This document shows, in pieces, positions 16,947-24,905 of a DNA stretch of 64,000 nt; the stretch's first letter is position 1; every line of letters starts with the position of its first letter. The stretch lies in the NCBI GenBank assembly GCA_030431525.1, contig JAUIJC010000002.1:1-64000 (forward strand). The letters are read 5' to 3'. The DNA comes from Bacteroidia bacterium. GTDB lineage: Bacteria; Bacteroidota; Bacteroidia; Cytophagales; JAAEPT01. Under the pieces are notes generated by a model. That model was given only the letters and a program-made list of their open reading frames with translations. It did no database searches and was not told the origin of the DNA. A program made the position numbers and the translations under genes.

Positions 16947-17384
16947 TTAGGCCGTTCCCCCACAAGTTTTGCACAATCCCGTCACCGTATAGCTAAAGGA
17001 AGAGGCGTTGAATCCTTCGGGCACTTGCACGCTGGGAACCTCCACATTGTCCAAGCAAAATGTCTTCTCACAGGACTCGCACACAAAATGAACATGGTTG
17101 TGGACATGGGCTTCCTGCGCGCAATTATCTGGGCAGACGGCATATCTTGCCACGTTATTGACATCCGGCACTTTATGGATCAATCCCTTTTCAAGAAAGT
17201 TGTCCAAGGCCCTGTAGATGGTCACCTTGTCCTTGGTGGATGTGATTTTTTCCTTGACCTCCTGATGAGAAAGTGAGCTTTTGCTCTCTATGAAAAGTTG
17301 AAGCAGTTCAATCCTGAACGGCGTTCTTCGAATGCCGTGCGCCACCAACCGATCACCAATTTTTTGTGCTTTGTCCATATCCAT
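16947..17384 (-). CDS. zur: Fur-family transcriptional regulator, probable Zur
   Basis: A 145-residue Fur-family repressor starting at the ATG at 17384 (AGGAG lies about ten bases upstream; the longer ORF adds ten unlikely residues). It has the winged-helix DNA-binding domain (ISQ-type helices ending KVTIYRALDNFLEKGLIHKV), then the dimerisation domain with the His-rich metal site HVHNHVHFVCESCEKTFC and a second CxxC near the end (LCKTCGG). The two CxxC pairs form the structural zinc site of the family. Its position, between a zinc-GTPase operon and a lanthipeptide precursor that both carry the same palindromes, makes zinc sensing far more likely than iron or peroxide. The palindrome pair at 17567-17617 lies 183 bp upstream, so autoregulation is possible but not clear. 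Confidence 0.88.
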   Translation of the reverse strand: MDMDKAQKIGDRLVAHGIRRTPFRIELLQLFIESKSSLSHQEVKEKITSTKDKVTIYRALDNFLEKGLIHKVPDVNNVARYAVCPDNCAQEAHVHNHVHFVCESCEKTFCLDNVEVPSVQVPEGFNASSFSYTVTGLCKTCGGTA

Positions 17385-17566
17385 ACAAAGGTAGCTCCTC
17401 TTGGCGAATCCCAAAGGGCTTGATTGGTCAAGCCTTCAGTTTCTCTCTTGTTTAAGGAGACATAATGTTCTTGTGATTGGTTCCCTGAGCATGGGTAGTG
17501 TCGCTGTGTTGGAATTGCCCTAAGAGCCTCCATTAAGTGATTTTGAGATTTTTTACAAAAACAAAC

Positions 17567-17617
17567 GCAACAAGGTTGCTATTGTTGTGATTCGTGCTTA
17601 AAATGCAACCATGTTGC
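17567..17617 (+). promoter_or_regulatory. Zur-type operator pair upstream of the lanthipeptide precursor
   Basis: GCAACAAGGTTGC (17567-17579) and GCAACCATGTTGC (17605-17617) have centres 38 bp apart, matching the other two pairs. The proximal box ends 65 bases before the precursor ATG. A convincing TAnnTTTG -7 element is not visible here, so the exact promoter is uncertain. It is placed between the divergent regulator and precursor genes and may serve both. Confidence 0.7.
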
Positions 17618-17682
17618 AACATTGAGGGAGAGCTGAAAACCTCAGAAATCAGAGTAGGCACCCATTTTAAAAATTTTCAACC

Positions 17683-17883
17683 ATGAACAACAAGAAGGAA
17701 AAATTGAGCCTCGACGAATTGAAAGTACAAAGCTTTGTAACCAGCATCGACGAGGAAAAAGCCCAGAAAATTCTTGGTGGTGCGGCAGGTCACCCAACGC
17801 ACACTGAGGAGACTGACAAGCACGAGACTTGTACTTGCGACCCAGGTAAGAAAGAGGCTTTGCAGTCTTTCCGCGCCCTTTAA
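17683..17883 (+). CDS. Pinensin-type class I lanthipeptide precursor with metal-ligand-rich core
   Basis: A 66-residue precursor. The leader contains KLSLDELKVQSFVTSID, the LxLxxLKVxSFVT pattern of Bacteroidota (pinensin-type) class I lanthipeptides, and ends in a double-Gly site, ILGG at 30-33, expected to be cut by the C39 peptidase of the exporter at 24902. The 33-residue core carries His37, His40 and His47, Cys50 and Cys52 (a TCTC motif), six acidic residues, five Thr and one Ser. Up to two (methyl)lanthionine rings plus dehydrobutyrines are possible. The clustered His, Cys, Glu and Asp side chains suggest metal binding, which fits the upstream Zur-type boxes. It is convergent with the LanC-like gene and shares a terminator with it. 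Metal binding is an inference from composition and context. Confidence 0.85.
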   Translation: MNNKKEKLSLDELKVQSFVTSIDEEKAQKILGGAAGHPTHTEETDKHETCTCDPGKKEALQSFRAL

Positions 17884-17923
17884 TAATGTAGGCAGGTGGA
17901 TTTAATCTACCTGCCTTATTATT
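17881..17923. terminator. Bidirectional terminator between precursor and LanC-like gene
   Basis: AATAATGTAGGCAGGTGGAT pairs with ATCTACCTGCCTTATTATT with a very short loop. The precursor stop codon (17881-17883) starts the left arm and the LanC stop codon (17902-17904) lies in the loop, so the last LanC codons are part of the stem. Confidence 0.8.
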
Positions 17924-19752
17924 CCATTTTCATACAGGTGCTTTAACTGAGTTAATAGCACCTGTTTTGTTTTGTCCTCATCCGTATTTTCGGCAAGCAG
18001 TGATTGCAGGTTTTTGAGGATTTCATCCAGCCTCATCGTTTGATTGTCGAGGATTCTGAGAATGGTGCTCGTGAAAGGGTTCAAGGAATAGTCGGAAACC
18101 CCGTAGCGGTATTTCACCAGAATTCGGGAGGTATCCTCCGATTCCACGAGCGCTGTGTAAGGATTGATGAGATACTTTCGGTTAGGGGAAAAAGGCGTGG
18201 ACGTGCCTTGTATCCGTCGGTGGCATTCCGATAAAAAACCAAAGGAAGGGGGATGGACTTCCAGTTCCATTTTTCTTTTTTCGACCTCGAAAATGGCTTT
18301 GTTAAGGGCCATTTCATGGGAACGGATTTGCAAGTTCTCGGCCTCCAAGCTGTCAAAAAACTCATAAACACTGGACGTTTCGGGCATCGACCCAAGGCCT
18401 TGAACAGCACGTGATGTCTCGGGAAAGTACTGGGCGAAAAGCCGGTCAATAATCGTTTGTTCCGTCGGAAAAGCGATGTTTCCAGTCGATTCCGTTTTGG
18501 AAAAGCTTGGCAGGATTACCGTATCAGCTTGCTGTGGATGGAGCAATTGGAGCATGCAACAGGCCAATCCCGTTTCGCCCATAAACACCGAGAGTTCGGG
18601 TTTTTGGGCATCCCAACCAGAAGGCAGGAAACCGCATTCCGTTTTTAGCTCAACGGCTTTTTGGACGATTTCAAAGGCTTTGTTGACGTAGGCCTTGTTT
18701 CCCAAATGATAGCCGGCGTAAGCCAAGAGTAAGGCATCGGCCCCACGACCGTTAGTGAGCGAAAAATTGGTCGTTCCCTCGTCGGGAAGTTCCATCACAT
18801 GATTGGCGATAATCTCCACTTGCTGGCGATAACTTTCCCGCCCCGTATGCAAATAAGCCCGAAGCCGAGCCAAGGCGATGCCGACACTGCCGTGCGCCCA
18901 GCCACTTACTTCCTCGCCCTTCATCAACATATCTGGGTCCGGAACCGAATCTGGATTCTCCAATTTTTTGGGGTGAATCCGAAAGTCAGGCCACGAAAGC
19001 GACGCTGGCATATAATACTGGTCCTCGTAGTCAAAAGCCTGTTGCCCCAGCCAAGTCAGTCCCGAAGCCTTAAAGGCATTTCCTATTTCCGTCAGCGCAA
19101 GACCGATGCCCGAAGCGCCGTGCGAAAGCCCGCAGAGGCTGTCGATAAAATTGGGGCGGTACCTCCATTTGAGTCCCTTTTTGGACAGTTGGATATTCCC
19201 GATCAGGTCATCAAAACATCTCAACAGCAGATACTCAACAGCGGTATTTTTTGTTTGCTGATAGAGGCTTGCCAACGCCAGCATATTTCCCGCGTTTCCA
19301 CTCAAAAGGTCATCACTGTAATGGTCAGCGAAACGCTCTTGGTTGTTGACGACCAGCTCAAGGGCCGTTTCCAGATAGTGGGTTTCCTTTGTCACTCCAT
19401 GCAATTCAACTAACACATAACACAGTCCCGTTTCGCCGGTGTACAGCGCAAAATGTTCCGAGGTTCGGGTGTTGAATCGCTCAATGAGCCAAGCGGTTGT
19501 ACGCTTCGCCAGCTCCAAATATTCCACTTCGCCACTGTGCTTGTAGTATGAAATCAGGTAAAGCACAATTCCGCAGTTTCCTTTGTAGAGGGTGCGGTCC
19601 GCGGTGTAAATGCTGGTGCCTTGGCCTGTTTCCAGTGTTTTCCAGTAGTAGGCGTCATTGTCGCTTGTTCGCTTTTCCAGAAGTTCCCGATTGAAATCAT
19701 TTAGCCAAGACTTGAGCTTGGTGATTTGTACTCCTGTGAGGTGGTCGTTCAT
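17902..19752 (-). CDS. LanC-like protein lacking zinc ligands, with C-terminal winged-helix (RRE-like) extension
   Basis: At 616 residues it is about 200 longer than usual LanC cyclases. Residues 1-410 show the LanC barrel repeats: GETGL (106-110), CGLSHGASGIG (207-217), SGWAHGSVGIA (283-293), LTNGRGADALLL (332-343) and FMGETGLACCM (390-400). His211 matches the catalytic His region of NisC. However, the zinc ligands of LanC enzymes (Cys in WCxG, Cys-His in CHG) align with Ala286, Thr333 and Asn334, so no zinc site is left. Residues about 540-616 read like a PqqD/RRE winged helix (LVKYRYG..., SLNPF, ILRILDN, YENGII). It may deliver precursor, or cyclise by a zinc-free route; which is unknown. 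It is the last gene of the leftward lanthipeptide operon. Confidence 0.85.
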   Translation of the reverse strand: MNDHLTGVQITKLKSWLNDFNRELLEKRTSDNDAYYWKTLETGQGTSIYTADRTLYKGNCGIVLYLISYYKHSGEVEYLELAKRTTAWLIERFNTRTSEHFALYTGETGLCYVLVELHGVTKETHYLETALELVVNNQERFADHYSDDLLSGNAGNMLALASLYQQTKNTAVEYLLLRCFDDLIGNIQLSKKGLKWRYRPNFIDSLCGLSHGASGIGLALTEIGNAFKASGLTWLGQQAFDYEDQYYMPASLSWPDFRIHPKKLENPDSVPDPDMLMKGEEVSGWAHGSVGIALARLRAYLHTGRESYRQQVEIIANHVMELPDEGTTNFSLTNGRGADALLLAYAGYHLGNKAYVNKAFEIVQKAVELKTECGFLPSGWDAQKPELSVFMGETGLACCMLQLLHPQQADTVILPSFSKTESTGNIAFPTEQTIIDRLFAQYFPETSRAVQGLGSMPETSSVYEFFDSLEAENLQIRSHEMALNKAIFEVEKRKMELEVHPPSFGFLSECHRRIQGTSTPFSPNRKYLINPYTALVESEDTSRILVKYRYGVSDYSLNPFTSTILRILDNQTMRLDEILKNLQSLLAENTDEDKTKQVLLTQLKHLYENGIIRQVD

Positions 19753-19781
19753 TTTGCTGTAGCGTTAGAGGGTGATTTTTT

Positions 19782-19878
19782 ACCACGGAGAAAAGGAGAG
19801 AGGGAGGCGGTTATAGTTCAAGAGGAGAAGTTTTTTTAAGGCCGTATGAGCGTCTCCTTTTCTCCCAATCTCCGTGGT
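19782..19878. repeat. Intergenic palindromic repeat, family R3
   Basis: ACCACGGAGAAAAGGAGAGAG at the left is complemented by CTCCTTTTCTCCCAATCTCCGTGGT at the right. It fills the 125-bp gap between the LanB C-domain and LanC-like genes and touches the stop codon of the former. Confidence 0.8.
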
Positions 19879-20732
19879 CAAAATTCTCTCATCTCATTGT
19901 TTGCCTGAAAAGTCGAACACTCATCCTCCCAAGTTCTTTTGAGTAGATAAGCCACAAAGGACTCCTCATAATTCTTGATCCCAAGCCGGTTATTGGTCAT
20001 GTGCATAAGGCTTTGCACCACGTCGAAAAACGTGCTTTCGTCCACCAAGGAACCAAGCTCGGAAAGCAAGGTTTTGTTGCCCGAATACCATCGATCGAGC
20101 CAAGGGGTGCCGGTGCTTTCGTTCGATGAAAAGGTGGTGGAAAGGGACTTGAAAAACGCACCTTGTTTCATGTTGAGGTACTGCGGTTCAAAGTAGGCCT
20201 GAGAAGCTTCTTCGATGCTCGGGCTGGCTGAAAAACCGCCATGGGAAATCCACGCTTGTGTATAGGACTCAAATAGCCTGATCAGTTTGGATTGGGATTT
20301 TCCGCTGGCCACGGCCATGGCAAAATGCAGGATGACCGCCCGTGACAAAATATTCGTCGGATGTTCCTCCAAGATGGCCATGCAGACTTCAGAAGAAAGC
20401 TGGAAATAGCGCTCCGCAACGGGAAGGGTTTCAGGTCCTCCATAACGGGCAACCTCAGGGATGTAGACCGTCTTTTCAACCCGAAAATCATCGCTCGAAA
20501 ATTGTTCGGAAACGGCCCTGTCAATTCCCTTTTCCGAATCGGGATTTCCACTGAAACGCAACCTCAGGTGCCTTCCCATCACGTTGTATCGGATGTAGAA
20601 AAAGCCATCAATCAGCTGTTTTTCGTTCAGCGTTTTGAGCAGGTTTTGAACCTGATTGGTCAGTACGTGGTCCCTGTCCAGCTCCGTGAACACGTGGTAG
20701 GAAAACCAGTTTGATTGATTAATGCGTGCCAT
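19878..20732 (-). CDS. Lanthipeptide dehydratase elimination subunit (SpaB_C / thiopeptide-type domain)
   Basis: A 284-residue stand-alone SpaB_C domain, the half of LanB that eliminates glutamate from glutamylated Ser/Thr to give Dha/Dhb. The family opening is clear in WFSYHVFTELDRDHVL, and the next strand pair in FFYIRYNVMGRHLRLRF. I take the ATG at 20732, which overlaps the stop of the large LanB gene by 14 bases, a translationally coupled arrangement; the ATG at 20792 would add residues unlike the family. Split LanB enzymes are typical of the Bacteroidota pinensin-type clusters, whereas NisB is one chain. Confidence 0.92.
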   Translation of the reverse strand: MARINQSNWFSYHVFTELDRDHVLTNQVQNLLKTLNEKQLIDGFFYIRYNVMGRHLRLRFSGNPDSEKGIDRAVSEQFSSDDFRVEKTVYIPEVARYGGPETLPVAERYFQLSSEVCMAILEEHPTNILSRAVILHFAMAVASGKSQSKLIRLFESYTQAWISHGGFSASPSIEEASQAYFEPQYLNMKQGAFFKSLSTTFSSNESTGTPWLDRWYSGNKTLLSELGSLVDESTFFDVVQSLMHMTNNRLGIKNYEESFVAYLLKRTWEDECSTFQANNEMREF

Positions 20733-23448
20733 TGTTATGCGCCAATGTGAAGGTTGATTGGGAATCGTCGGCCGGTAAAAAGGGTTCTTCAACAGTCGTG
20801 TACCACTGGACCAGCGTTTCGCTCACGTGCCCTTGGTTGACCTGCTCTTTGTTCGGCAACATTTCCTCGATGCGAATGAAACGGTTGGCTTTTCGGGTGG
20901 CCTTGCGGAACAAACGGACCAATAGAGGCGACTCAAAATCAATGTACTGGGGTTTGTAATCGTCAAAAGTGGCGTTGTTGCCTGCACCTTTGTGGGTGGC
21001 CGTGATGAACACGAAACAGTGTCGCGGGATGTTGTACGCACTTCTCCAAGCCTCCAGTTGGAACCAGTATTCAAAATCGGAAACGTGGGGAGCGTCTTCC
21101 GGCAATGAGCTTTTGGCGACTTTCCAGCATTTTCTGAACAGGACCAATTGGTCTTCATAAACGACCCTTGGAAATGCAACCACCTCGTTTTCGTCGCCGG
21201 ATTCCACCTGCTCGTAGAGCCAATTTTGCAGGGCGTAAATGGAGAACGGAACGGAGGGAGTGAAGGCCACCAACAATTGGTAAAGCTCCGATCGGGATTT
21301 GGTCGTTTGCAGGCACAGGTCGTAGGGGAGCACCCTTTTTCCGGTCGGTCGGTGCATCAGCTGGATTGTTCCCTCCTCACAAAAGACCACAAGGTCCTGC
21401 ACGTTCAGCTGGTCCTTTTCGGGAAGGTTCGTGTTTCCGCCACTAATGACAATTTCAGAAGGCAGTAAAGGCGGGTGGATGTTGGCGTTAAAACAAGAAG
21501 CGTCCTTTATTTCCGCCATCAGGCAGTCCGGAAAGAAGTCCCTGTTTTGTTGGCGGATCACTTCCGTGTATTCCTCAGGGAATAGGTGCAGAAAACGGCC
21601 GTATCCGCGCCCATAGCCATTGAATACGCTGTTGAGCACCCCGACCGTTTCCTCGTTTTCATTACGATAAAGTTGGACGTGCGCTCCCTTGGAATAGGAG
21701 GCGTTTTGGAGGGCTTCTTTGCCAAAGACGGCTTTGAGCTCACGTTCGCTGAAGTCAAGCTGTTCGTCGCCGGTGTTTTTGCTTTGGACCAGCTCGACAA
21801 AACGCTTTTTAAACTGGTGCTCAAGGCTTCTTTTTCGTTCCAGTTCCGCCTGAATTGAAGGCAAGGTTTGGCCGTTTTCGGACTCCTTGTTCGGCTTCAA
21901 GAAGTTCTTGTAATAGTCTTCATAGAAGTGCATCAAGGGCACTTCACTTGCCTCTGGGTAATGTTCTTGGAAAAAATGGTACTGCTTTTTGTTCTCCTCG
22001 TTGATCGGGAAAAGCGGAGACAAGGTGCGGTACAGCCTGTCGAGTTTGTCGGCCAAAGGCTGGACGTTTTCAGCGTCAAACGGGCTGTCATAGCTCGTCG
22101 ATGCGTCCTCGTAAAAGAGGTTTTCAGGACTGAAATAGAAGCCGTTGAAATGCCGGATTCGGAAGGCGACGTCTTGGTCGATCAGCTTTAGGAAATCGTC
22201 CTTTGCCTTTCGGTTGGCGTCTCTTTCGGAATAGGGCAGTTGATGCGTTTCACAGAAGAGGGAGATGCCAGTTTTCAGGACATTGTGCGCCTCGTTCAGG
22301 ATTTTCTGTCTTTTGGGAATGTCCGCCATGCTGAAGCTTTCGGTGGCCGTTTGCAGGTGTTCCAAGGCGATTTGCAAGATCTTCAGGTCGGGGTTGTCGG
22401 GCGCGAAATCATTGAGGAAGGCAACGAATTTCGTGGACCATTCTGGGTCGGTTCCCGAGATGTTGATGTTCAGTTCAATCAGTCCGATGTCCACCAATTG
22501 GAACAGGTGGCTTTGGATTTCCACGGGTTTGACGCCCTCAAAGTCTTCACTTAATCGCTGGCAGAGATGCGCGATGGTGGCCTTTCCGTCGATGTAGGAA
22601 AGGATGTGTTCAAGGCTTGCGCTTCGGTTGATCCGTTGGAAAACCTCCACATTGTTGAAGTTGACCAGATAGCGGAATTCATTTTCGGCCGATTCCAAGG
22701 TCGGGTTCAGTTTGACGGGCAGGCGCGAGGCGATTGCCGGCACCTGCGCCATCAAGCCTTTGATGTAGGGCAACAGGTTGTTGTTAATCCTCGTGGTGGA
22801 CCGGATGAGATGTTGCCCCGTCGAGCGTTCTCCCATGCTCAGGCAGGTGAAACGGCTGAAAGGCGAGGTTTTCGTGTACTGGCGCGTCAGGTATTTCAAC
22901 AGGGAAAACTCGGCGTTTACCAGCGTTTTTTTCAAGGAATAGGGCTCGGCGCCCAAGTAATCTTCCAACTGGGAAAACAGGGATTGGGAGGAGAGTTGCA
23001 AAGACTTGGAAAAGGCCGTGTTGCTTTTGATCAGCTTCTGGAATTGCTCCCGTGTTTTTTGCAGTTCTGTTCCGAAAAGTTGCTCTCCGTTGGACTGGTG
23101 TTGAAGGATGGATTGGCCCGCCTTTTTGTAGGTTTCAATCAGTTCCATTTCCTCCGCGTTCAGGTATTGCCGAAGCACTTTTTCCTCCTTGGCCTTCAGG
23201 TTTTTTCGGTGGTGGATGGAGCGTTTGGCGTTCAGCAATTTGTTGCGGTCTTTCGGTTCCTCGCAGGTTTGGATGGTCTCAAAAAGCACGGCATCGATCT
23301 TTTCGCAGAGCGTTTCGATGTTTGGTTCCATGACCTTATGTTCCTCGAAAAATTCTGTGAGCTTCTCTGAGCGGAGCAGGTTGGTGTGCTCCAAAGGCAA
23401 GGGGGAGACGCGGTGTAAAAGCGAGGGGAGGATTTGGAGGTTTTTCAT
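20719..23448 (-). CDS. Lanthipeptide dehydratase, glutamylation subunit (LanB N-domain)
   Basis: A 909-residue Lant_dehydr_N protein that transfers glutamate from glutamyl-tRNA to Ser/Thr of the precursor core. The family hallmark TSPFSRFTCLSMG is at about residues 193-205. A leader-binding winged-helix segment resembling the RRE of NisB lies near 270-325 (VEVFQRINRSASLEHILSYI, then IGLIEL). The elimination domain is missing from this chain and is encoded by the next gene, with 14 bases of overlap. A gap of 173 bp carrying an R3 repeat separates it from HlyD upstream, but the direction and function make one operon likely. Codon use is as GC-rich as the neighbouring genes and gives no sign of recent transfer. 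Confidence 0.93.
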   Translation of the reverse strand: MKNLQILPSLLHRVSPLPLEHTNLLRSEKLTEFFEEHKVMEPNIETLCEKIDAVLFETIQTCEEPKDRNKLLNAKRSIHHRKNLKAKEEKVLRQYLNAEEMELIETYKKAGQSILQHQSNGEQLFGTELQKTREQFQKLIKSNTAFSKSLQLSSQSLFSQLEDYLGAEPYSLKKTLVNAEFSLLKYLTRQYTKTSPFSRFTCLSMGERSTGQHLIRSTTRINNNLLPYIKGLMAQVPAIASRLPVKLNPTLESAENEFRYLVNFNNVEVFQRINRSASLEHILSYIDGKATIAHLCQRLSEDFEGVKPVEIQSHLFQLVDIGLIELNINISGTDPEWSTKFVAFLNDFAPDNPDLKILQIALEHLQTATESFSMADIPKRQKILNEAHNVLKTGISLFCETHQLPYSERDANRKAKDDFLKLIDQDVAFRIRHFNGFYFSPENLFYEDASTSYDSPFDAENVQPLADKLDRLYRTLSPLFPINEENKKQYHFFQEHYPEASEVPLMHFYEDYYKNFLKPNKESENGQTLPSIQAELERKRSLEHQFKKRFVELVQSKNTGDEQLDFSERELKAVFGKEALQNASYSKGAHVQLYRNENEETVGVLNSVFNGYGRGYGRFLHLFPEEYTEVIRQQNRDFFPDCLMAEIKDASCFNANIHPPLLPSEIVISGGNTNLPEKDQLNVQDLVVFCEEGTIQLMHRPTGKRVLPYDLCLQTTKSRSELYQLLVAFTPSVPFSIYALQNWLYEQVESGDENEVVAFPRVVYEDQLVLFRKCWKVAKSSLPEDAPHVSDFEYWFQLEAWRSAYNIPRHCFVFITATHKGAGNNATFDDYKPQYIDFESPLLVRLFRKATRKANRFIRIEEMLPNKEQVNQGHVSETLVQWYTTVEEPFLPADDSQSTFTLAHNNGTH

Positions 23449-23494
23449 GAGGATATATTTTTTTGACCAAGGAGGTTTTTGATTGGTTTGTTTT

Positions 23495-23602
23495 CCACAG
23501 AGGTCACGGAGGAATGGAGGTCTCAGAGACGCTTATTTTTTGGGCAGATTTTTTTTGAGAGTTATGAGCCTCCTTTTCTCCTTACCTCTGTGCTCTCTGT
23601 GG
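23495..23602. repeat. Intergenic palindromic repeat, family R3
   Basis: CCACAGAGGTCACGGAGGAA at the left is complemented by CCTCCTTTTCTCC...CTCTGTGCTCTCTGTGG at the right. It lies between the HlyD and LanB genes, inside the presumed operon. Confidence 0.8.
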
Positions 23603-23621
23603 CAAACCTGTGGTAAAACCT

Positions 23622-24905
23622 TTAACCACCCAGCTGTATTTTTTTATCAAAAAGCGCCCGTATCTGCCCGAAAATCCGTTGGAGCAGGCTCAGGTCTTCC
23701 GTGATGACGGATGCCGATCCGCTCAAATGCTGTTTGAAAGGGATGCTGATGTTGTAGCTCGTGGTCAGTTGGTTGTCCATGGACACCGAGATGAGGTAGT
23801 TCCCCTTGTTCGGCACCAAGGAGACTTCGGTGACGGTGCCCTCCAGCAAGCCATATTCCTGATAAGGGAAGTGGTCGAGTTTGATTTTCACGGCTTGGCC
23901 CGCCTTCACTTTGCCCGATCCTTCCACCGGCAGGGTGATTTTTCCGACGTACATTCCGTTCTCGGGGACGACGGACAAAAGGGCTTCGTCGGGATTGATG
24001 AATTGGTTGACGGCGAATTTTTTGAGGTAGGTGACCCGACCGTTGATCGGAGCGGAAATCAGGTAGTTCTGCTCCCAGTTGGAGATGGCGCCCAGCATCC
24101 GTTTGATGGATTCCTGAAGGCGGATTTTTGATTGAAAATGTCCGTCGTTGTTTTCCTTGGAGATGTTCAGCAAGGCCTCTCTGAGCTTTTGGTTTTGCAG
24201 TTGGTTTTGTTGGATTTCAATGGTGATGTTTTCCAGCGTCTCCCGCTTTTTTAGAAGCTCCGCCCGCGACAGTTCAATGTCCTGCTGGCTGATGCCTTCG
24301 ACATGGTAGAGCATGGAATCCCGATGGTTTTTCCGGTCGTAGAGTTCCTGTTGTTCTTGAATGAGCTTTCGCTTGTGGGTAAGCACGGCCTTTAGGGATT
24401 CCGTCTGTTCGATTTGGGTTTCGAGATTCCTTTGGATGTCCATCGGGAAGCTGGAGGCCGTCAGGTAGTTGTGCCGTTCCACATCCTCGATCAGTTGGGA
24501 GTAGAGGTCCTGCATCCCGCCCAAAACCAAGCTTTTGTCCAAGCCGTCCAACAATCGGTAATCGCCTTTTTGGACCGTGCTTTCCAGAATGGTTTTGACC
24601 TGAAGGATGTCCTTATGTTTTACAGGATTGAGGATGATGCCAATGGGCGCATTCGCTTCCACCTGTGTCCCTTCGCCAATGAAGGGGACGTAGTTTCCCG
24701 ATTGCCGAGCGTACACGTTCACCGGTGGCGTACTGGTGGCGATGTCGATGCCGGCCGTCAGCACCGTCGGATAGCGGATGATGCCGGCCATCAGGAGGAA
24801 CATCAGAAAAACCGTGGCCATGACGCTGATTCCCCAGCGTTCATACCAAGAAGGGATGACCTCAATCATGTCTTCCAGTCGGTAGGCTTCATTTTCCTCT
24901 CTCAT
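23622..24905 (-). CDS. HlyD-family membrane fusion protein of a bacteriocin exporter
   Basis: A 427-residue periplasmic adaptor: a cytoplasmic N-terminus, one membrane helix (about 25-47, ISVMATVFLMFLLMAGIIR), a lipoyl-like half (GNYVPFIGEGTQVEAN), a long coiled coil (about 150-260, rich in Glu, Gln and Leu) and the returning half with APINGRVTYLKKFAVNQFI. Together with the ABC protein encoded just upstream (4-base ATGA overlap) it forms a type I-like export route for the lanthipeptide. A TolC-type outer-membrane channel gene is not present in the window and must be supplied elsewhere. Confidence 0.93.
   Translation of the reverse strand: MREENEAYRLEDMIEVIPSWYERWGISVMATVFLMFLLMAGIIRYPTVLTAGIDIATSTPPVNVYARQSGNYVPFIGEGTQVEANAPIGIILNPVKHKDILQVKTILESTVQKGDYRLLDGLDKSLVLGGMQDLYSQLIEDVERHNYLTASSFPMDIQRNLETQIEQTESLKAVLTHKRKLIQEQQELYDRKNHRDSMLYHVEGISQQDIELSRAELLKKRETLENITIEIQQNQLQNQKLREALLNISKENNDGHFQSKIRLQESIKRMLGAISNWEQNYLISAPINGRVTYLKKFAVNQFINPDEALLSVVPENGMYVGKITLPVEGSGKVKAGQAVKIKLDHFPYQEYGLLEGTVTEVSLVPNKGNYLISVSMDNQLTTSYNISIPFKQHLSGSASVITEDLSLLQRIFGQIRALFDKKIQLGG

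Noticed and set aside
22567-23370. Long plus-strand ORF opposite the LanB gene
   Set aside because: It is in a shadow frame of a well-supported gene, with no start context and low-complexity composition typical of antisense frames in GC-rich codons.
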